Source: Macquaria australasica | Taxonomy: Eukaryota; Chordata; Actinopteri; Centrarchiformes; Percichthyidae | Length of the DNA: 64,000 bases | Assembly (NCBI GenBank): GCA_005408345.1 | Contig: SEMN01000419.1 | Span: 351,001 to 415,000, forward strand | Direction: 5' to 3' | In this document: piece by piece, positions 1-12,900 of the stretch | Layout of the letters: every line of letters starts with the position of its first letter | How positions within the stretch are numbered: position 1 is the stretch's first letter | Notes under the pieces: generated by a model | The model's input: the letters and a program-made list of their open reading frames with translations, nothing else | What the model was told of the DNA's origin: nothing | Database searches by the model: none | Position numbers and translations under genes: made by a program

Positions 1-968
1 CATATGCTCATCCAGCAAAAGATTTGTCTCCTGTTTTAATTAGCAGCTTTTACTGTGTTAACCACGTTTTCAACAAAATGCTATTAAGAGTTTCTCAGTG
101 TATATCCATTAGCAAGTATTGTTAGTATGCACACAGCCATCTTTACAATTTACTATATCGGCCAAACACTCGCCATTATTACATGTCGTGAGTTCATATA
201 TAAATGATGTGACCTCCTACACAATTAGGCTTTTAATGCCGGTAAGGAAACTCGGTCTGACTGCATTCTACAGATGTGTGTCATCTCCAATTAATGTCAG
301 ATTAATATTTTATGTGGTCAGATTACAAACCAAAAAATATCATGGCAGTGCTATCATTCATAAAAAGGTTGTTGTTTATGGTTTGGAAATTGTTTGTTCT
401 TGAGCAAAATAAATTATATGGAAGATTTATGCAAAATTCATCAGATGTAAACCTCACCTTTAAAAGTTATTTACTTTTCTTTCTTTCACAGGTTTTACTG
501 GACTGAATTGAAATTCCCATAAGATTAGACACCAGAATTTTTCGAATGAAATGTGATTCAGCACTTAAAAATGTTTACTATTGCGTTTAATTGAATTGGT
601 GTGAATGTGCCAGCACACCATTGGGACACATTACCATGAAACAATAATAAAAAAATGACAAAAGTAAAAGAAAACATGGCATACATTATAATATCTACCA
701 GCTGATAATCACACTGTACTGAAATGAATAGAAATGAGTGGTTGCTTTGAGAGGAGGAAAATATATGAATCAATGTAAAATGGTCATTGCAGGTTATCAT
801 TAAGATGCTCAGCATGCATGTTAACTTTAGACTTTTTTGAGACTACACTTGCAGAACTAACACCTAACACCAACAACACACTCTGCACTTGGATTGGGTT
901 CTGATCTTTCCAGAAGAGAAAGTCATCCGCTTCAGGTCATAAAAGGCCAGTTATTCCAGGTGTTTTAC
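1..968 (-). other. kif26b intron downstream of the large exon
   Basis: The large exon ends at a GT donor (967-968 on the minus strand), so this stretch is intron. It is AT-rich, and I found no KIF26 C-terminal coding sequence in it on either strand. Confidence 0.7.
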
Positions 969-3900
969 CTGTGTTGCCTCTCCTCCGAGATGATCGGTTG
1001 CTGCGAGCCACACTGAGGAGAGAGCCACTCCTGTCGCTGAAAGAACCTCTGTTTGAGGTGCTGCTGCCTGTGGCTTCGCTGTCCCTCACCATGCTGTCAT
1101 ATCCACTGCTCACCATACTGTTCCTGTTAGAGAAATGCAGGGAGGTCTTCCCCATAGCCGGCGGCAAATCTCCACTCAACACACTGGTGGTGTCACTCGC
1201 GTGCCCACTCAGGTGATCAGGCGTGCGGGGGGCAGTCACTCGGCTATATGGCGACGGAAGTGTGGTCATTTGGTCCAGTCCTCCTAAAGAGGGGCTAGAA
1301 GCCCTTTCCTTAAGGAGGTCTGAGATCCGGCCATTGACAAACCCCTGGATGGCAGATTTTGTGGATGAGCACGTGGAGCTCTGGCTCGGAGTCCGACTGA
1401 TGGAGTGAAAAGACCGTGGAGGGGAAGAGGAGAGAAAGGAGGATGTCCGCTCAAAGCTAACAGTTTTACTGTCTGGGGAAAGACTGGCACTGCGGTTGAT
1501 GGGCTGCCGGAGGCTTTTGTGGGGAAGACTGAGGTTCTTGATGCTGGGGGCAGACAGTCGACGGACTTTAGGGCTAGCAATCTTAAGTTTCCCCACAGCA
1601 GAGAGCTTGGAATGGGTATGCCTAGCAGACTGAGTTACAGGGTTTTCAGAAGGAAAGAAGTGATGACTCTGGTCAGACCGAGGATTTTTCCTGGGGCTCC
1701 TGCTAGCCCTTGGTAAGGTACAGTCTCCCTCATTATTGACTTTATAACCTCCCTTACAAGCCCCTTCAATACTTCCCTTGGAGCTCCCCTTAGAGCTCAT
1801 GGAGGTGTTACTACTGCCTCTGTCCAGAGTTGGGAAGTCTCTTGGGGTTCTCCCGAGGGAATTAGTCCTGGTAGCCAGCTGCTCCAGTTTGGCACTGAAA
1901 AGCCTGCTACTGTCCTCAATGGGTGACTTCGGCCTCCCACTCAATATATTATGTTTCATTCTTAGACTTGAGGTCTCAAACAAAGACTCGACACTCTTTC
2001 GGAGAGCACTACTAGCGTGCTGTTTGTACTCTGTTCCATATTTCCGAGGAGAGGAGACATGGGGGCTGTGGTTCACTGAGGAGTGCTGTCTGCCCTGCCT
2101 GCTCTCCAGAGTTACCCCTGGGCTACATGGAGTGGATGATGTCACCCCCCTTGGGACTCTGTGGTCGTCTGCCATGTGGCTGCCATGGTAGCTGTCCTGG
2201 TGGTTGGCATTTTGCCAACCTCTAGGCAAACTACCTGTTTTAAAGAAAGCAGGGGCGGTTTCTTGGCAACCAGGTAAAACACCAATTCTCTTGGGGGCAT
2301 TCCCAACACGTCTGGAACCGATTTCTCCACCCTCTGAACCCCTTGGAGTGTTAGTGGAATAAACATGCTCCCTGTCTCTAGGGTGGCTCATGTCTGTATT
2401 TCTCAGTCTCTTTCCACACATTTTGTTTTCTGCAGTTTCATCGCAGAAAGTTGAATCTTCCAAAACCACTGGGTCATAAGAAGTTTGGCTAAAAGGTGAG
2501 TCACATACTTTGTCAGACTTTTGGGCATGTGTCTCAGAAGCCCCACTCCTCTTCTCAAGAGCCTTCCTCTCTTCTGGACATTTGACATTATTCCCTTTGA
2601 GCTCAGGCTGCGACTTGACACCTGTAAAAGTGTCAAGAGGACTTTCTTTTTCTTTTGCACCATTCAACTCACAATCCCTATCTGTATTAATCAGCATGGG
2701 ATTTATAAATGAAGGTAAGAACCTCTTTTCCCTTCTGAACTGATATTGGGGCTTCTCAGTGCCAGCCTCTGTAGCTACAGATTGAACTATGGCGCTTTTG
2801 TTTGTGTTAGAGGAGCCTGCGGCTACAGATTCTTCACTGACATTGCTGATTATCCTGATTGGTTGAGAGCTGGCAGAGCCTTGAACATGTGCCTGTGATT
2901 GGGCAGTGTCTCTGATACAAATAATGTTTCCACCTGTCCTCCCTCTGTTCAATGCACCACTGATGGTCACCTCCTCCACCATAGAGAAGACAAGTTCATC
3001 TTGACCTTTTAGGTCCAGTGGCTGTTGAACAGTTACTGTGATGGTGGCCTTCATTTCCTTAATGTCCTCTGTGGGGCAATTAGGTAAGACATCTCCAAGT
3101 ATAACACTGGTAGCCAAGGAGTGTGAAGAGGAGCAGGAGGAGGAAGGAGATATGGGGGAGCTTTTGCCAACTGGTGAGGTCCTTTTGTCTGGTTTGAACC
3201 AATCAGCAGCTTCAGGACTCTCCTGTTTACCTGTAGGCTGAGGAGCAAGGGAACTGGTGACGGCCATGCCCTGAGCATCCAAGTCCTGATAAGAGAGCTT
3301 ATCGTCTGACTTAAGAGTTCCATTTTTGGGCAGCTTAGAGCGACAGGTCATGTTAAGACTGAGAGTTTGATTCAGCAGTTCCTCACTGGAACTGGTTGCA
3401 CTGCACTCCTCACAGTCATACAGACCCGAATCCTCTCTCTGAAAACTGTCTCCTGGGAAGGCACCATCTGTTTGCTTTTCTCCGACAGAGGTCTGACTGC
3501 AGCCTGACCCCTGATTCAACAACGTCTGTGGTGTTTCTGATGATTTGGTGTCTGTCTGTTTCCCTGTTTCTTTCTGGGGTTGTGATTTGGTTGGGACATT
3601 GTTAACTGAAGGCCCTTTTGAGGAAGACTTGAGCACATCCATTGCTGTCTCACTTCCATCGATACAGCCCAAGCGCTCTTGAAGTTCAGCAAATGTATCG
3701 CATTTAAGACAGTCCCTCACTTTCTCCTTCATGTCTGCTTTCAGCACTTCTATATTCTCTTGAACAGTTTCCTCGTTCTTCTTCTCTCCCTGCAGCTGAG
3801 GAATTCTCAGAAGCTCTTGGAGCAGAGCGGTAAACTCCGGGTCGTCCATGTCAGCCTTGTTAGGATGCAAAGAGGGTATGATGGGCACAAATTCAGGTTG

Positions 3901-6900
3901 TGCCAGTCTTGAGGTTGCTTGGTACTGGACCAAGCCATCTGAGTCTAGTTGAATGACTGTATCACAGGACTGGTCACTACTGGAGCGCTCATCCAGTTCA
4001 CCACGCAAACGGAAACGAGGGATGTCGACATCTACCTCATCGGTGGAATGGAACGCCCGCAGGGACAAAGACTGAGGTCCTCTGTCATAATCTTTAGTCA
4101 AACTCCTCCCGCAAGGAGAACATGAGGTGGACTGCTGTTGGATAAAGATGGATTGTGGAGTTAGTTCTACAACTGGACTATCCAAAACATAAATCAACGA
4201 ATAAATCATTGGGGTGCATTTAAAACAATTACATGGTAAGACAGTACGTACAGTAAGCTTTAAAACAAATTAAATTATAAAACTCTCACTTCCTTTACAA
4301 AAAGGGCACCAACACTGTGACGACATTAAAAGGTGGTCAATTAGTAGGAACACGTTACAAGGCATGTACGGTACCTTCGTCCTCTTCTGCGTCCTGCGGA
4401 TGCGAGAGGCCAGCTGGATGGTGGATAAGGTCTCTTGAAGGTGTGCCAGTGAATCAGCAACCTGGGCAATCACTGTGGTATGGCAGTTTACATGGCCCAA
4501 GGACTCTCGAAGGAGCAAAGGCAACTTACCACCCCTATGCAGAGAGAGTGAAAATGTCCAGACATTAACTCAAAGGATGCATCAGTCCTTTTAATCGCCA
4601 AGCAGCCACATCTCATCTCTTATCACATATCAATTTCCAAATTTTGATACAGCTGTTATTGTAGTTTTTCAGACAGTTTAAAATGGGTTTACGTGCAAAA
4701 ATCTGACTACCGTATTTTTGGAAAACAAGTTATAAGACCAACAGTAAGAATCAGCTCCAGCTCACTGTCAAAATATTAATCCAGCTGACTCTACAACAAA
4801 GTATGCCAAAATGTTTGCACCAATAATATTTTGGAGTTACATTCTTACTTGTTGGGGGTGGTTTTATGTCCACTTAGTAGAGACAAGACAACAGGGCCCA
4901 GTTCAGAATATGGAGGTTTATATTTTTTGCTCATACCCCTCATACCACTACACACATCAATCATGGTCAACTTCGTGGGGCCACGTGAACCTAAGGATGG
5001 AAAATACAGAGCAGAGGAGAGTGTAAATGCAAAAGGCTTTTCATGTTTTGAAATATGCAAATAAAGAACACATGAAGATATATATATATATTAGACTGCA
5101 TTAAATCCACAGTGAATTTAGGGTTAACTGCAAAATAATTCATGGGGAAACAACAAATTCACCAGGGTCAAGTCGCCCTGGTAAATGAATAATTCATTTC
5201 AACCTTTGCCAATGGTGCTGCTTTCTGTACGAGGGGGCTGGACGTGCAGAGTGAAGAACATTATAGAGCTGTGGGACAGGTACGTAACGAAGTCACTGTG
5301 CCGACGCGCTGCAATGGCCGCGTCCAGGAGGGAGGCAGCCCGCTCAGCAGTGGGGGCCTTCACCCGGTTGTGGTTACGTAGCTGGATGGAGAGGAGAAGT
5401 CATACAATCTCATGTGGAGGGAATCTACTCATAAACTACTGATTTTTTCTATCTGCCACATGTATCCCATTATTGTCTATCAATGTGTGTTTTGATGCAG
5501 ATCTGGATAACCTATTATTAAAATAACAGTAACAGAGTATGTTTCACTTAAGTATGCAATGAAGAAATAGAGGGAAATGCACAGTGCAATTGGCAAAGAG
5601 CAGTGCATAATGCAATCAGATGTCATTTTTATGCAATCTAATAGGTTTCACTCACTACCAGTATTATCTTCTCACATGTAGTGCAGATCATTATCCAAAC
5701 TGACTATCTAAATAAACATTAACATTAATCCTACCATATCTAGTGGGCAAAGCCACAAACACTGTCTGTAATATCACTGACAGCTCCTACTGGAAATGAA
5801 TGAAACAATTTGCTTTGTGGACAATGCAAATACCCAGGGAGGATTTCTAGGAATATGGCTTCATTTTCTGGTTCACAGCTGTTAAAACAACTGTAACATA
5901 ACGCTTATTTGTGTGTGAATACTCAAATTGAGTCTTTGATGCATTGCCAGTGAAGCAGAGCCAAGAAATTGTCACTATGGTCTTGGCTCTCTGGTTTCCA
6001 GATTTAGGAGAGTCTTGTATACCTTTTCAAAGATTGATTATACTGTACACAATGATACCAATAGCAATAACTCTAAAGTTTAAACATTTTATTTGGTTTT
6101 AGGGCTGATTATGTGCTTCAAGGGAATACACCAACAATTTGTGTGACCCTTGTGTGCTTGCGCTTAGACAGAGTGACAGACAGACTGAGACACAGCAGAA
6201 GCAGCAGTTCATTTAACAAGCCCCCTTTTTCCTAATAAAAAACACTATTCCTTCTACCTGCATCCCATATATGGGGTCCTCTTGGAGTCTAATATGGGCT
6301 TTTGGGCTGTCCTGGACACCGCCTAATGAGGGAACGACCTCCCCCAGCAGATCCCTCAGCGTGTCCTCCTCTCCGCAGCAGAGCTCTATAGCAGACACTG
6401 ATACAGTCAGATCAGTCCAGGTCTTCTCCCTCCGCCGCTCGATGGCACTGTACAGCCAGGAGATGGCACAGGGAATCAGCCCGAGCTTTTGGACGCTCTC
6501 ACCACTCCCCACCATACTGGACCAGGAGCCTGAGGCAGACAACAGAGTACACAGATGTATGCATACAGACACACAAATATAGTACATATACATGCATATG
6601 CTAGCCTTTAAGCACATACAAAATATGCTTTGGGAAGAATATGATCCAAGCTAGTGCACTACCTTACACAAATCACAAGACACAATACATAAACTCACAG
6701 AAAAGCACAAATAAAGACGGAGCAGTTTTACAGAAACACACCCACAAACACTTACAGATTTTCTTATGGACTGGTGCCATACTGTATCTCCAAATGCACT
6801 TTTGCCCCACATTAGTTTTGAGTTATGGGGCCTGTTTTACCCTCTCTTGTCTTATCCAAACTCTAATTGAATGAGGATAAGAGAATTGGTTTACTCCAAT

Positions 6901-9900
6901 TAAAGGCCAAGCTGCCTGCCGTTATTCAGAGAGAATAGTATTCTGTGGAGGAGATTGATATCCCCTGGCTGTGGGCCACATGTAGTTTGTATTGGCCAAC
7001 TAATTCAATCAGATTTACGGAGAGTGGCGTCATGTGAAAAAACAGCTCCAAGGAGACCCTGTCCTTACCCTGTGTGTGCGCGCGCGTGTGTGTGTGCGCC
7101 GCAAATCTATTAAACCCCTTCACCGACGCTAAGTGCAGGGTCCCATCTCTCTAATAGCAACGTATTACAGTCCATTTTGTTTACAGTCCCCGCTGAGCTC
7201 AGTGCTTCAGCTAAATAAAATAAAATATTTGTGTCTTTTTGTGCTGACATGTCTATCAAGCAATGGGACACTTTAAAAAAGAAAAGCAAATGTGTTGTAT
7301 AATTGATGAATAGGCTTTTATTTAAGTAACAGGCGAAAGATGAATGACTGTGAAGGAGAGAGTTCAAATGGCAAGACTTTTCTGTCACTACTGTGGAAAA
7401 AGGGAAGACAGAAAAAGACTAATAGAGCAGGAGAGGAAGCAAAAGAACAAGGAGGCTGGAAATGTTTATCAAGATTGATAAGAGGACAGAGAGAGAAAAT
7501 GGAGACAGGGAGTTTAAGTGATAGAGAAAGAGTGAATGATAGTAGGAGTGGGACAGAGAAGCAGGAGGGGGTGGGAGAGGGGGGTGTGGGGGGGGGGGGG
7601 TGGATGGCCCCTGAGCAAAGATAAAAGCGTCCCACTCTCATCTTAAGATATTAACCCGTGGCCTCTCACAGCGACTCACCCACATCAGCACATCCCAAAC
7701 CCAGAACACATCCATCGCTGCCGCTGAGCACACAGCGGATGACATCAGCCAAGACGCCTGCACACACCTCGGCCTGGTCAGAGAGAACAAAGGACAGCGG
7801 GCGTCTTATGATTCATCTCCACACTGAAAAAAGTACATCCAATGAAACGAAAGAACTGAAGCAGAGGAGGGATGCATACTGATAGATTCCCTTGGGCACA
7901 GAAATTGTAAGCAGAGCTTGGAGAAGGTTGAATTTAATTGATGGACTGTGTAATTGTGGTGGCTATCCAGGCCCTATCAGTTTTCAGGTCATCAGACAGA
8001 GAGAGCAAACCAACCGTGGTGTGTAGTGCACAGAGGGGAAAATATGCACTGAATACTTGAGAAAACACAGAATGCGCCAGACTAAAGTGGCACTATGAAA
8101 GTATCTGTCAATGTAAAACAAATCCATCAAGATAGGTCAATATTAAGCAAGCACAAATGGAAACATTTAAAACCATATTTGAATTATGTACAGCAGTAAT
8201 CAGGTTAAAGAACCAAACCTGGCTTGACTCTTGAGGATAGGCAGCTTCAAAGTTGAAGGTCTTCAGAAGATTTTTGCCATCCCGGCCTAGTGTCATCGTA
8301 GAATGTGGTTGGCTTTTGCTGACCAGTTCCATTATGGTGACTCTTTTCTTGGATGGATCAATCTGGAGAACAGGTGGTTGGCCTTGGCCCCCCTCTGACA
8401 GTGTTGGGCTCACCCTCAGCACGACTTTCACCTGTACATACAGCAAGGCCAAGAGAGATGGAAGAATGTTGAAAATTACAGTATGTTATGAACTGTTGAA
8501 TACCCACTGAAATTTTTAACTTGACGGGGTAAACATACTGCCTCTAGGGATGGCGATGTCGGTCTGTGGTTCTACCACTTTGGTCCAGTCTGAAATGTCT
8601 CAACAACTATTAGATGGATGGCCATGAAATTTGGTGCACACTTTCATGGTAATATCTTTGGTGGACCCTCAGCTTTCATTTAGCATCACACTCAGGTAAA
8701 AAATGTTATTTGTCCAATAATTTGGTTGATGACCAGATACATGCTAAACTAATGACATTCCATCAGCCTCAGCTGTACTTTGTGTTTAGCACTAATTAGC
8801 AAATGTTAGCATGCTAACATACCATACCCTAAAACATCAGCATGCCAGCCATTATCACTGAGAGCATGTTAGCATGCTGGTGTTAGCATTTAGCTCAAAG
8901 CACCACTGTGCCTAAGTACAGCCTCACAGAGCTGCTAGCATGGCTGTGACTCTTGTTCTTGTATAAATGTAAATGCTCAGTGCTGTAAGCACCACAAACT
9001 AAATTCAAATCACCTCTATTATAATTGGGAGGTGACACAGACATCTCAAAACTTACAAATAAAACTGAAACTGAACACTATTACTTCACTTAATCCTGTA
9101 TACATACTGTATAGAAATATGCAGGAAAGTGCTTAACATTTTAAACTACTGACACACCTTGAGAAGAAAATTCCATTATTTATTAAATGCAAGGATTGAG
9201 TCACCTACTCACTCAGAGCAACATGTATGTAAGTGATTTCAGAAGAAGCCTGTGAGCAGCATACATGTAGCTGTTGAACATAGCAGCAGCCAGTGGAAAC
9301 TTATGAAAAAAGAATGAGTTCCAAAACAGTGCGGTTCAAATACATCTTCATATCAAATTCAGCAAGTGTAAGCCATCACAGAGTCTTTGCATCCCCAAAT
9401 CTGAGAAAACCATACAGAGTGAGAAAACTCTAAAATATATATACACACTGTATGTAGGCCACAAAATCTTTAAATTGGTTATGTAAAGCTGACTGCTATG
9501 TTGTCAGTTGCAGGGGGTTTATTACTTCTATTTATACATTGCTTTTGAAAAGTGGTTTAAGACTTAATGTTTACCATACAGGGGTTTTAACTCAGGAGCC
9601 TGACATCAAATGTAACTGTGAGAGAGGGAAATAATAGTCAGAATTCAGTTCTGAGCCCCTGCTGCTCAGCCATAGGAGGCTAAGATACTTTTTTATGCAA
9701 CGTAGGTTTTGAGAAACCTCGGTTGAAAAAGGGAAACCTAGGCAGAACAAAGTAGTAAATGTCAAAAAGGATTAGGTTTGAGCACTGGGATGGTGAGCCT
9801 AAAGATGGCGTACTTTGCTATTGTAAATGTTTCCAACTGACATCACAGCAATCTGTTATTTTGCTTCATAGCCATCAACTGATTTGTATAAATACAAAAA

Positions 9901-12900
9901 TGAGCAGTACGTTGTTTAATGTTAAATTGAGATAAAAACATATTTTTTAGGCTGCAGTAGACAGCCAGTTGATCCAGTTAGTGCAGAAACCATACATGCA
10001 CTTACAACTGCATGGCTATGCATACCTCGCGCTATATTTCCACATGTCATGACATTAATTCCTTAATGCAGTTCTCTACAGGAAGCCTTAGGATTTAGAA
10101 GCTTTAAGGTCTTAAATTAAGTTAGATCCTGACTCTGACAGCCATTTAACAAGACTTATAGGTCTTAGTCTGCAGGAAGACAGGGCAACATGTACCTCAC
10201 AAAAGACAATAAGCTCTATTAAGGTTTATAAACCAATTATAAAATTATTCTTAATCAGTGTTCAGGTCTGCAAGATTGTAAGTAGCCCTGTGCGCCTTGA
10301 CACCCAGTCGAATGTGGTTTTCTTGAAATTGTCCAGACTGCATTACACCACGATGACATCATCCGTCATCGACAATTTGAAAATCTGAAAGCCATATTCC
10401 ATCTGCCCACATGATAAGTTCGCAGTGACTGTGAAGGATTTTATTCCTCTCCTCTCCTCATAATTGTAATACCTTATGCAAGAAGTGGCTCCCTAACCCT
10501 ATTGAACATGTGTCAAACTCTATTTATGAGGGTTCAATTATTCAAGAGACCCATTTACAAGCGGAGAAAATCCTCCTCCGCTCTCACACACATGTATTCT
10601 GGCACGCAGAGGCACACAGAGCTGAGAGCTCGGGCAGGTGTGGCTGGCGTTGGGGTCTATCGGAGCCGTTATCTGTAACTCTAGACTAAACCCAAGAGTC
10701 CATCTATCTGAGACAAGGGGAGGGCAGGCAGCCATATTGATCTTCCCAGCATCTCCCAGAGGAGGGGAGGGGAGGGGATGAACAAGATGGAGACATTAGC
10801 ACCACATTACAGTGTATCAAAAAAGAAGGGATGATATAGGATCTCCTCCAAATTGACTGTGATCTCTTTACTCTGCAACAGGGGTGGTAAAAACACTTCC
10901 AAGGTGGTGGTTGTGGGCGAGGATGGAAGTATATATTTTCAAAGATAGACCACCAACTTATTCTATGTATTTACACATCGCAATATAAGATACAAAGTGG
11001 CCCCAGATAATACAGGATCTTCATCAAGTAAGTGACATTGTCTTCTGATACTACATGTACACTTGTCTCAGCAGACACCTCAGCTAAGATGACTGTTGGT
11101 GGAACTTGTGTATATTTTCTATTTGGATTAATATTAGAATATGGAAAGTATTTGTAAAATGTAAAACATACAGTAGATGCATGTTGTATGTATGTCTCTT
11201 TACAACACACATTACAGAGGAAAAACAGGTTGCGTGCCTCTTCCATTATTGAGCAAATGGTGTATTTCTTTCCTTGCAACTGTCCTGCGCTGATGTATGT
11301 GATGTGCTTCAAAGAGCCGCACAGAGTCAAGAGTTCAAATTTGTTGAACTTTGAACCCAAGCTGCACTGACATTCGTGAGTGCAGCTAATGGCTAAAGGC
11401 CGCTGCTTGTGCTGTGATTATAGATGGAGGATAAATGAATAAGCTGTGTTTCCGAACATAACTATATAATAATAAATTATCATTTATTAATGAGATCAAA
11501 CTAAAAAAATATTAGCCTTCAGTTTAAGCTGTCAGGTTTGTCAGAAATGCTGTTCGAGCCATAGTTGCAGTGATGTAACTACTGTTAGCAATATTAATAT
11601 TAATATTAATATTAACACTGTAGCCTGTAGATCAGAACAGATCATGGCTGGTTTTAACACCTCGCAAATAGCTTAAACCAATGTAAAAAGGAATAGTTTG
11701 ACATTTAGGTAGATATGCTTATTCACTTTCTTGCTGAGAGTTAGAGGACAAGATCGATACCGCTCTCATGTCTGTGTGCTATTATATTTCATTAGTTTAA
11801 TCGATTTACAAACCGATGTAAAAGCCACAAGTTGCGGTTTTACGGGGGATTACATGCTGCTTCCCCTGCCGTTTTTATGCAAAGCTAAGCTACTTGGCTA
11901 CTGGTTGTAGCTTTATACGTATCGTACAGACATGAGAGTGGTATCAATCTTCTTATCCAACTCTCAGCAAGAATTTATTTCGTATTTCGTATTTCGGAAA
12001 ATGGCAAAGATTTCCTTTAAGGATTTAATATTTGCCAATAAGTTATCTCCTACAGACCCCCCAACGTTGCCCCAATAATCCTGTGCTGAGCAAAACAGCA
12101 CACACTGTAATATATCATATGAACGCAGCTTTACGCTGAAGGTTGATGTCAGTAAATCAATCTATGACGAAGTATTGCAAATACTTTAATACTGATCTGT
12201 AGTTGGATTGATCCTGTAGTTGGACAGCCCCACTTCGAACAATTAGTAGAGCTTAGTAGTATTTTATGAGTGCTTAAATTTAGTTCTACAATTAATCATT
12301 CAGCCAATTTTCATTCAAATCAGGGTAGTATAATAATTGCTGGAATTATAACCAAATTGCACCCAAACCAAATGTGGTTCTCTGAAAAACAGAAAACTCT
12401 GCATCTACCATAAATCTACTGGAATCTGAAGCCCTATGGTCTACCTTGCCAACATTGGGCGAGTCTTTGGTTCTAGTGGCAGCTTGGAGCAGGCAGGAGG
12501 GAACAGGCGGCGGGTTTTTCTGGATCATCTCCCTGAAGCAGGTGGAGAGATGAGCGGGAGCTGGATCAGAAGCCTGGCCTTTTTTCCTCGATGTCAGGTT
12601 GAGCTTCTCGGCTGCCCTACAGGGAAGAAGGGGGGGTGGCATGTCATACCACTGAAACTTATGGTGTAACCAGTACAGACCTGCTGCAGATAAAACTCTT
12701 TTTTTTACACACCAATTGCTGCTGTTATATATTTACCTGGCTAAAAGGGACATAGCAGCAGTGTTGGCGATGGTCACCACTCTGGATATGTGAGGGATCT
12801 TTGAGCTAGTCTGTACGATCCCGACGTCACCACAGCCAAGTGCAGCATCATCTGCAGACTGCTAGGGGAGAAAGCTCATTATAAAAATCCAAATCTGTAA

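Larger units (their letters stand above)
8432..12444 (-). other. kif26b intron, about 4 kb, with repeats
   Basis: No coding sequence was found. It contains a TTAGCATGCTAAC-type interspersed repeat (about 8560-8965), an AATATT hexamer tract (11589-11617) and a foldback MITE (about 11690-12019). The rest looks like unique AT-rich intron. Confidence 0.7.

Noticed and set aside
4135..4209. ATG at 4209 as the start of a 1090-residue protein
   Set aside because: Exon phase and alignment with the KIF26B tail require the acceptor CCAACAG just before 4134. The 75 bp above it is intron, and the stop near 937 lies past the donor at 968.
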